Of a stretch of DNA of 10,897 bases, positions 6,064 to 10,897 are shown in pieces. The stretch comes from JAXHTH01 sp034211115 (GTDB lineage: Bacteria; Planctomycetota; Phycisphaerae; Phycisphaerales; SM1A02): NCBI GenBank assembly GCA_034211115.1, contig JAXHTH010000022.1, positions 1 through 10,897 of the forward strand, read 5' to 3'. Both the position numbers and the translations under genes were made by a program. The notes under the pieces are model-generated. The model was not told the DNA's origin, did no database searches, and saw only the letters and a program-made list of their open reading frames with translations. Positions within the stretch are counted from its first letter, which is position 1. The number at the start of each line of letters is the position of its first letter.

Positions 6064-7554
6064 TCACGCGGCGATCCCCGTCTCGCGGGCGAGGTCGAAG
6101 AGGGGCGTCTCGGCCCCGTCGCCGCGTCGGCAGATGATCTGCCGCCGCCCGCCCCACTCGATCCGCAGCGGCCCCTTCACGTCCCCGTCGAAGGCGAATT
6201 CGCGGCCGGCGATCCGCAGCCGCGATTTGGACCAGATCGCCTTGTTCACCAGCAGTTGCACGGTGCGCGCGTCGGGAATCCGCTCCGCGAGTTCGGCGCG
6301 TTTCTGCCCGCACCGGTCGATCGCGTGCTGAAGGCGTGTGATCCTGTTCTGGACGGCGGTGACGTGTCTCATCGCCCCGCCGGCGCCGCTCCCGTCGCCG
6401 CCCTCGCGCAGTCGCTCCAGCTCGGCGCGGAAGGCGAGGATCATCTGATCGAGCCGATGCACGTGCACGGCGACGAGGGGTACCTCGCCCAGCACGAGCA
6501 GGGTGGGGGTGCCGCCCGGCGAGCCGAGGGTGGCGATCTCCGCGGGCCCGGTCACGATGACCCGACCTCCCACGATCGCCCCCTGGCTGCTGCTGAGGCT
6601 CTTGCCCACGATCAGCTCGCAGTCCATCAATTCCCGACGAACGAAAAGGTGGCCGCGCACGCGCCCGCGGACATTGTTCAGGTAGCCCACGTGGGCGTCT
6701 CCGCCCACGAGGATCTGTCCTCGGTCCTTGGCCGCCATGCCTCGTCGGCAGTGGAAGTCCCCGCCGGTGATGACGGTCGCCCCCTCGACGAGTCCATCGA
6801 CGGCGAGATTCTCCGTGGCCTTGACCACGAAGCGATCCCGCACGCCTTCACGCACGTGCACCGAACCGTCGAAGTCGATGTTGCCCGTCGAGAAGTCGAC
6901 GTACTCGGGAACCTCCATCAGACGCGCGATGGCGAGCGTGCGATCGTTGAACTCGAGCACGCCGGCGGTCTGGGCGATCACGTGGCCGTCGTCATCCACG
7001 GTGAGGGACTCGTCGATGCGCACGTCCACCGCCTTCCCCGGTCGGGCGGTGAGCGCCGCGCCGGTGACATCCTGTCCATCCTCGCCCGTCGTGGGCGCGA
7101 TGAGGGTGGCGACATGATCCCCGGCACGCACGCCGATATATGACACCTGGCTGTAGAAGTCGACGGGCGCCTTCGGATCGTCCGGCTCGGCGGGCACCGC
7201 CTCCTCGTTCGGATCGAAGCCGGGCATCCACTCCAGGCGCCCGTCCTTCCCGTCGACGGGCGGCGTGGACCGGGCGATGATCTCCTCGATCCGGCGCGGA
7301 TCGTCCCGGAAGCTCTCGACGAGTTGCTCGACCAGCCCGTGGTTCTCCTCATCGAGAATCACCCCGCGCTCACTGATGCAGCGCGTGACCAGGCCGACCT
7401 CCAGCGCATCGGGATCGAACCGCTCGGGGATGATGACCGACGCCTCGGACCGATCGGCGGAGATCTTCAGGTCGATGCTCGGCGCGCCGGCGGACTCGGG
7501 GCGCTCCCGGGGCTGATCGACCTCTGGCGGGTTGTCGTCCGGCGTGGAGTTCAT
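6064..7554 (-). CDS. FapA/DUF342 family protein
   Basis: A 496-residue protein. The ATG at 7554 is preferred (AGG eight bases upstream); a GTG at 7602 would add 16 residues and has no ribosome site. Residues about 28-125 are a FapA N-terminal domain ending in VDGKDGRLEWMPGF (100-113). Residues about 130-360 carry the DUF342 pattern: VDFYSQVSYIGVRAGDHVAT, APTTGEDGQDVTG (153-165), then a beta-solenoid of short turns (TGNIDFDGSVHVREGV, LAVDGLVEGATV, ILVGGDAHVGYLNNVRGRV). A probable coiled coil follows (about 365-425), then a short C-terminal strand domain. No signal peptide or membrane span is seen, so it is probably cytoplasmic. Family members are known as FapA-like proteins and are sometimes linked to flagella or pili, but no such genes are in view, so the function here is open. 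It lies 65 bases after the receiver gene, with no obvious terminator between. Confidence 0.88.
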   Translation of the reverse strand: MNSTPDDNPPEVDQPRERPESAGAPSIDLKISADRSEASVIIPERFDPDALEVGLVTRCISERGVILDEENHGLVEQLVESFRDDPRRIEEIIARSTPPVDGKDGRLEWMPGFDPNEEAVPAEPDDPKAPVDFYSQVSYIGVRAGDHVATLIAPTTGEDGQDVTGAALTARPGKAVDVRIDESLTVDDDGHVIAQTAGVLEFNDRTLAIARLMEVPEYVDFSTGNIDFDGSVHVREGVRDRFVVKATENLAVDGLVEGATVITGGDFHCRRGMAAKDRGQILVGGDAHVGYLNNVRGRVRGHLFVRRELMDCELIVGKSLSSSQGAIVGGRVIVTGPAEIATLGSPGGTPTLLVLGEVPLVAVHVHRLDQMILAFRAELERLREGGDGSGAGGAMRHVTAVQNRITRLQHAIDRCGQKRAELAERIPDARTVQLLVNKAIWSKSRLRIAGREFAFDGDVKGPLRIEWGGRRQIICRRGDGAETPLFDLARETGIAA

Positions 7555-7619
7555 GCCGTGTGCCTGCGGAACGTGATCGGGCGCCGGGATCGGGGGCGCC
7601 ACTCGAGCGGGGGAGCCGC

Positions 7620-7994
7620 TCAGGCCGCCTCGAACCGGGTGAGCATGTCGGCCACCCGCTCGCTGAGCGTCTCGGGCGTAAACGGCTTGACGATGTAATG
7701 ATTGACGCCGGCCTCGATGGCCTCGAGGACGCTGGACCGCTCCGCCGTCGACGACACCATGATGATGGGGGTTTTCCGCCCCCGCTCGCGATAGGTTCTC
7801 ACGAAGGTGATGGCGTCCATATCCGGGGCGAGGTCGCCGCTGAGGATGATGAGCTGGGGCGGGCAGGACGCGACCTTGCTCAGGGCGTCGGCCCCGCTGG
7901 ACGCCTCGTCGATGTCCTCGTGGCCGGCCTGGCGCAGGATCTCCCGCTGATGTTGCCGCATCGTCCGCGAATCGTCGACAAGCATGATCCGCAT
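7620..7994 (-). CDS. Stand-alone CheY-like receiver protein lacking the phospho-acceptor aspartate
   Basis: A 124-residue single-domain receiver. The ATG at 7994 has AGGAGG six to seven bases upstream. The acidic pair is intact (VDDS, Asp7-Asp8), as are the switch Ser/Thr (MVSST) and the lysine of VKPF. The phospho-acceptor position is not: counting 44 residues from Asp8, as in CheY proteins, gives Ser52 in QLIILSGDLAPDMD, where aspartate is expected. Asp54 lies two residues further on, with one extra residue in the loop before PDMD. The protein may therefore be phosphorylation-independent, or may use the shifted Asp. There is no output domain and no kinase gene nearby, so it presumably acts by protein contact. 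Co-orientation and the 65-base gap make the FapA-like protein the first partner to consider. Confidence 0.9.
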   Translation of the reverse strand: MRIMLVDDSRTMRQHQREILRQAGHEDIDEASSGADALSKVASCPPQLIILSGDLAPDMDAITFVRTYRERGRKTPIIMVSSTAERSSVLEAIEAGVNHYIVKPFTPETLSERVADMLTRFEAA

Positions 7995-8172
7995 GCTGCG
8001 CCTCCTGAGCCGACGCACGGCCCGCGTCGACGCCGGGGCCGAAGTGACACGACCGATAAGTCGCCCGCGATCATGGCGGAGTCGAGGCCCCGCTCGGCGC
8101 CGGGGCCGGAACGCTCGTTTTGTTATCGTCCAGGCGCGTCGATGACTTGACCCCAACGGGCCGCCTGCTTCC

Positions 8173-9552
8173 TCACCGCTGCGCCCGCTCCCCGCCGGCC
8201 GAACCCCCCGGCGGGAGTACGCGCGCGATCACGGTCAGAGGCTGGGAATGATCGGCCTCGCTGGCGGCGAAGAACCGGACCTCTCCGTACAGCAGGCCCC
8301 GGACCTCCGCCCGCGGCGTCACCTTCACACGGCAGGTGATGCGATCCTCCACCCGATCCAGCGAGGTCAGCTCCGCCTCGAACTGCCCGGATTCGGAACG
8401 CACCGCGCCGATCGTGTCGTTGGGCTTCTGCGACCCGAGCCATTCCAGCTCGACGTCGAACTCGGCCGACTCGCCCGGGCGCAGCTCGCCGAGGAGGACC
8501 CGCTGCTTGGAGAGAAGCCACCGCCGATCGCCCAGCGGCTCCGGAAGCGTGCAGGGATAATGGCGCACGAAGACATCCACCAGCGGCGCGTCGGGATGAT
8601 CCGTCTCGATCACCCACCACTTCGGCATGCGGTTGCCCTCCGCATCCTCGCACGTCATCGGGTCGTACATCGACATGTCCCAGTCGAGCAGGTAGCCGGA
8701 CTGCGGCCCGCTCGAGGCCGGGTCGAAGTCGTTGGCGTAGACGGGCGGCTCGCCGTTGACGGCCAGCACCCGGAACGGCCGGCCGTCCCGCGCGTGCACG
8801 CCCACCACGCCCGTCACCTGTTCGGAGAGATTGAAGAACGGCGGCTCGACGCGAATGGGGCCGGCCACGTCGGCGATCAGCTTCACCGCCATCGGCCCGT
8901 ACGCGCGGTACCCCTCGAAGAGGAATCGGATCTCGTTGCGCCGCGTGCCCTGCGGCGAGCCGGAGTCGACCACCGCCGTCAGCTCGATGCTCTCACCGGC
9001 GGGGATCGTCCGGCCGCTCAGATCCTCGACCGTCGTGCACTGGCAGTCCGGCCGCATGGCGAGGATCTTCAGCGGTTCGTCGCCCGTGTTGCTGATCCGC
9101 ACCGTGCCGCGCATTTCCGTGTCGGGGCTGATGGTGCCGAAGTCGAGCTGGGGCGGGTCGAACACCACGGGCGGCTTCTCCGCCGCCTCCGTCTCCGGCC
9201 GCCTGGGCAGGTCGCGGCTCCGCGCCGGCTCGCGCAGCGTGTCCACCACGATCGACGCCACCCGCTCGGCCTGCTCCCAGTTCTCCATCTCGCTTTCCGC
9301 GCGGAGGCGATCGGCGACGACCTCGGCGATCCGATCGATCTGCTGCGGGGCCAGCTCGCGTCCGGCGGGCGGCCCCGCGCCCGGCGCGAGGCCGACCGCG
9401 TCCGGCTCGCCCTCGTCTTCGCCCAGCTCCCCCGCGATTCCCCAGCCGAGCACGAACCCGATGGCCAGGAGAAGAACCGCCCCCACCAGCAGGGCGAGCG
9501 ATGTTCCGGCACTGACCCCCGGCCGAGACGATGTCCTGCGGAAGTGATTCAT
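8173..9552 (-). CDS. Membrane-anchored DUF1573 protein
   Basis: A 459-residue protein. The ATG at 9552 is chosen because AAGGAG sits six bases upstream and a good promoter lies just before it; the frame is open further upstream but only through promoter sequence. Residues 17-40 are one hydrophobic span (SLALLVGAVLLLAIGFVLGW) behind a basic N-terminus, so the bulk should be outside the cytoplasm. Residues about 68-110 look helical. A DUF1573 (ASH-like, Ig-fold) domain covers about 127-205, with the signature LDFGTI (136-141), SNTGDEPLKI (154-163) and Cys170-Gln-Cys172 (the CxC of this family). A second and possibly a third beta domain follow to the end, starting around IRVEPPFFNLSEQV. Such proteins are abundant in planctomycetes and Bacteroidetes; their role is not established. 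It is probably a single-gene transcript. Confidence 0.87.
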   Translation of the reverse strand: MNHFRRTSSRPGVSAGTSLALLVGAVLLLAIGFVLGWGIAGELGEDEGEPDAVGLAPGAGPPAGRELAPQQIDRIAEVVADRLRAESEMENWEQAERVASIVVDTLREPARSRDLPRRPETEAAEKPPVVFDPPQLDFGTISPDTEMRGTVRISNTGDEPLKILAMRPDCQCTTVEDLSGRTIPAGESIELTAVVDSGSPQGTRRNEIRFLFEGYRAYGPMAVKLIADVAGPIRVEPPFFNLSEQVTGVVGVHARDGRPFRVLAVNGEPPVYANDFDPASSGPQSGYLLDWDMSMYDPMTCEDAEGNRMPKWWVIETDHPDAPLVDVFVRHYPCTLPEPLGDRRWLLSKQRVLLGELRPGESAEFDVELEWLGSQKPNDTIGAVRSESGQFEAELTSLDRVEDRITCRVKVTPRAEVRGLLYGEVRFFAASEADHSQPLTVIARVLPPGGSAGGERAQR

Positions 9553-9579
9553 TGACGGCTCCTTGCGGGTCCCCGCCAG

Positions 9580-9608
9580 ACTATAGCCGCACGCGGGTCG
9601 CCGGTCAG
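9580..9608 (-). promoter_or_regulatory. Sigma-70-type promoter of the DUF1573 gene
   Basis: On the minus strand, CTGACC (9608-9603) as the -35 box, a 17-base spacer, and TATAGT (9585-9580) as the -10 box. The match is four of six and five of six to the consensus. The predicted transcript would start near 9573, giving a leader of about 20 bases that contains the AAGGAG ribosome site. Confidence 0.6.
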
Positions 9609-9613
9609 CAAGG

Positions 9614-9656
9614 GACGCGCCGGGCGCGTCGGCCCGTCGCCGATTCGGCAATCGGC
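9614..9656. repeat. Two tandem perfect hairpins upstream of the DUF1573 promoter
   Basis: GACGCGC (9614-9620), loop CGG, GCGCGTC (9624-9630); then GCCGATT (9639-9645), loop CGGC, AATCGGC (9650-9656). Both stems are perfect 7-mers. They sit between the DUF1573 promoter and the tRNA promoter, two divergent units, so they could be operator sites or an insulating structure. No T-run follows either hairpin. Confidence 0.4.
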
Positions 9657-9677
9657 CGCGCCCCGCCCGCGGGATGA

Positions 9678-9706
9678 TTGACCTCCCCCGGAAGTGGGGT
9701 GATGAT
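9678..9706 (+). promoter_or_regulatory. Promoter of tRNA-Leu
   Basis: TTGACC (9678-9683) as the -35 box, a 17-base spacer, and GATGAT (9701-9706) as the -10 box; the match is five of six and four of six to the consensus. Transcription would start near 9713, giving a 5' leader of about eight bases before the mature tRNA end, which fits a single-tRNA transcript. Confidence 0.5.
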
Positions 9707-9824
9707 GGTGGACCTCCGCAGCCGGAGTGGCGGAATCGGCAGACGCGCCGGATTCAAAATCCGGTCCCCGAAAGGGGGTGAGGGTTCGAGTCCCTCCTCC
9801 GGCATTCGGCGCCCCCGGAAGTGG
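9685..9824. repeat. 13-bp direct repeat flanking tRNA-Leu
   Basis: CCCCCGGAAGTGG occurs at 9685-9697, inside the tRNA promoter spacer, and again at 9812-9824, just after the tRNA 3' end. The copies are 127 bases apart in phase and bracket the whole gene. They could be chance, the scar of a local duplication, or a sequence carried along with tRNA copies. They are not the usual att arrangement, in which the tRNA 3' end itself is repeated. Confidence 0.4.
9721..9804 (+). tRNA. tRNA-Leu (anticodon CAA, reads UUG)
   Basis: A class II tRNA of 84 bases. The acceptor stem pairs GCCGGAG (9721-9727) with CTCCGGC (9797-9803), followed by discriminator A. The anticodon stem CCGGA/TCCGG encloses the loop TTCAAAA, with CAA at 9755-9757. 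The long variable arm is TCCCC-GAAA-GGGGG. The T arm is GAGGG-TTCGAGT-CCCTC. The 3' CCA is not encoded and must be added by an enzyme. Both the large variable arm and the A73 discriminator are standard leucine identity features. Confidence 0.95.
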
Positions 9825-9849
9825 CCGCGCGGTGCTTTGGGCGCGTGAA

Positions 9850-9873
9850 AACGCCCGTCCGGAGACGGGCGTT
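9850..9873 (-). terminator. Intrinsic terminator of the dockerin-type gene
   Basis: AACGCCCGTC (9850-9859) pairs with GACGGGCGTT (9864-9873) around the loop CGGA, a perfect 10-bp stem. On the minus strand the stem runs straight into a short T-run (GTTTTC), the standard intrinsic-terminator form, 52 bases after the stop codon at 9926. It also lies downstream of the plus-strand tRNA and may act weakly in that direction, though no T-run follows there. Confidence 0.72.
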
Positions 9874-9925
9874 GCGGTCTTCCTGCGGATGAGCGGGAGG
9901 CGACGCGGGTCCGCCGCCGACTCGA

Positions 9926-10897
9926 TCACGGCCCCCAGTTGCCCAGCAGGGCGAGGAGGTCGGCGGCGTCGACGACGCCATCACCATCGAAGTCGGCCGG
10001 GTGATCCTCGTTGGGCCCCCATGCCCCGAGCAGTTCGAGCAGGTCGGCGGTGTCCACGTCCCAGTCACCGTCGACATCGCCCAGGGCATTCAACTGGAGG
10101 TCGAACTCGGCATCGCCGTCGGCGCCGCCCCAGGTGCTCCCAACCACGTACGCCTCCGCGCGAAGGATATAGATTATGGACTGCTCCAGATCGACGGGCT
10201 CGTGGAACTGAACCGTTGCCTCCTCCTCGCTGTACAGCTCCACCTCGAAGAGCACTTGCTGATCGACGTCAAGCAGCTCGACGCGGCTCTTGACCGGATA
10301 CGGATCGCCGCCAAGGGGCATCTCAATCGCTACCTGTCCGGACAGGAGCGCGGACTCATCGTACGGCGCGCCGAGCACGAGCTCGTAGATGCTCTCTCCG
10401 ATCCCATGGGAATCGTTGTAGTAGCCTCCCACGCCGGCCCCGTGGGCCGAGCCCTCGGCCCGGACGTCCGTGTGCTCGACAAAGGAATGCTGGGATGCGG
10501 TGGCGTTGCCGCTACCGCAGTGGGCGCTGATGAAGTTGTCGTACGGCGAGAAGTCCGGCGCTTGATCGAAGTCCTCTTCCTCGCACCCCGTGTAGTTGTT
10601 CGCCGCCTTCGCCCAGAGCGTGCGGGTCTGGAGCAAGGGCACCACGCCGGTCTCTCCGGGCCAGTAGCATTCATCGGCGATCCCGTCGCCGTTGAGATCC
10701 TCGCTGTAGCCGGAGGCGATGTCGCACTCGTCGGGAATGCCGTTGTGGTTGCAGTCCCAGCTCGTCAGGTCGGCGATGTCGCACTCGTCGGGAACGGCGT
10801 TCTCGTTGCAGTCCTCGCTGGTGCCGTCGGCGATGTCGCAATCGTCGGGGATGCCGTTCCCGTTGCATTCCCGACAACTGCGAGACGGATTGCAACG
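9926..10897 (-). CDS. Secreted protein with Cys-Asn repeats and dockerin-like C-terminus, 5' end outside the window
   Basis: The frame is open from the right edge to the TGA at 9926, giving 323 visible residues. It begins with three full and one partial 19-residue repeats of the form Cys-Asn-x-Asn-x-x-Pro-Asp-Glu/Asp-Cys-Asp-Ile-Ala, rich in Asp and Asn like calcium-binding type-3 repeats. A beta-rich middle section of about 195 residues follows, of no family I recognise. The last 50 residues hold two EF-hand-like dockerin motifs, DVDGDWDVDTADLLELLGAW and FDGDGVVDAADLLALLGNWG. Tails ending in GxWGP are common on exported planctomycete proteins and probably serve sorting or surface attachment, not cellulosome assembly. 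A GTG at 10645 could be mistaken for the start, but the repeats upstream are in frame and clearly coding. The signal peptide must lie outside the window. Confidence 0.85.
   Translation of the reverse strand, partial: RCNPSRSCRECNGNGIPDDCDIADGTSEDCNENAVPDECDIADLTSWDCNHNGIPDECDIASGYSEDLNGDGIADECYWPGETGVVPLLQTRTLWAKAANNYTGCEEEDFDQAPDFSPYDNFISAHCGSGNATASQHSFVEHTDVRAEGSAHGAGVGGYYNDSHGIGESIYELVLGAPYDESALLSGQVAIEMPLGGDPYPVKSRVELLDVDQQVLFEVELYSEEEATVQFHEPVDLEQSIIYILRAEAYVVGSTWGGADGDAEFDLQLNALGDVDGDWDVDTADLLELLGAWGPNEDHPADFDGDGVVDAADLLALLGNWGP
10661..10867 (-). repeat. 57-base coding repeats (19-residue Cys/Asn/Asp motif)
   Basis: Full units occupy 10867-10811, 10810-10754 and 10753-10697, and a diverged partial unit 10696-10661, where the first Cys is Leu and the motif ends at ADECYW. 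The unit encodes CNxNGIPDECDIAxGxSED. Conservation is strongest over the Asn-Gly-Ile-Pro-Asp-Glu-Cys-Asp core; the linker varies. The array probably continues past the right edge, where RCNPSRSCRE precedes the first unit. Confidence 0.85.

Noticed and set aside
6025..7143. Plus-strand open frame (372 residues)
   Set aside because: Antisense shadow of the FapA/DUF342 gene, without recognisable domains.
8248..9555. Plus-strand open frame (435 residues)
   Set aside because: His/Arg/Leu-rich shadow of the DUF1573 gene, which has a proper promoter, ribosome site, membrane span and CxC motif.
9721..9824. tRNA gene considered as an integration site of a mobile element
   Set aside because: No integrase, no repeat of the tRNA 3' end, and ordinary genes on both sides.
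10661..10867. Regular 57-base repeats considered as a CRISPR-like array
   Set aside because: There are no distinct repeat and spacer portions; the period is 19 codons in one open frame and encodes a known type of Cys/Asn protein repeat.

Overview
The window looks like chromosomal DNA of a GC-rich planctomycete, most likely from the Phycisphaerae side. This rests on four things: very high G+C; a secreted protein with Cys-Asn-x-Asn-Gly-x-Pro-Asp repeats and a dockerin-like tail ending LGNWGP; a PKD/parallel-beta-helix secreted protein; and a DUF1573 protein. The assignment is inference, because no ribosomal RNA or other taxonomic marker is present.

Layout, left to right. (a) 1-181 is the N-terminus of a minus-strand membrane protein that resembles polysaccharide flippases; it runs off the left edge. 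(b) 281-2182 (minus) is a secreted PKD plus right-handed beta-helix protein. (c) 2183-2519 is a divergent promoter region with a perfect 9-bp inverted repeat just upstream of the iron genes. (d) 2520-5021 (plus) is a compact ferrous-iron uptake operon: a cysteine-rich FeoA, FeoB, and a 49-residue single-span membrane protein. It may be followed by a doubtful overlapping ORF, and a strong hairpin closes it. (e) 5184-7994 (minus) is a co-oriented set: a CheY-like receiver whose phospho-acceptor position is serine, a FapA/DUF342 protein, and the isoprenoid enzyme IspD. (f) 8173-9552 (minus) is a membrane-anchored DUF1573 protein with a good sigma-70-type promoter. (g) 9721-9804 (plus) is tRNA-Leu(CAA) with its own promoter, flanked by a 13-bp direct repeat. 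(h) 9850-9873 is a terminator serving 9926-10897 (minus), the C-terminal part of a secreted repeat/dockerin protein cut by the right edge.

The clearest functional unit is the feo operon. FeoB is the GTPase/permease for Fe2+, FeoA is its small SH3-like partner, and the small membrane protein is probably an accessory subunit. The perfect palindrome upstream is a good candidate operator. The receiver and FapA genes are probably co-transcribed, with ispD downstream. I see no mobile element, CRISPR array, phage gene or obvious defence system. The points most worth a second look are the Cys-rich FeoA, the feo palindrome, the receiver lacking its phospho-Asp, and the repeats around the tRNA.
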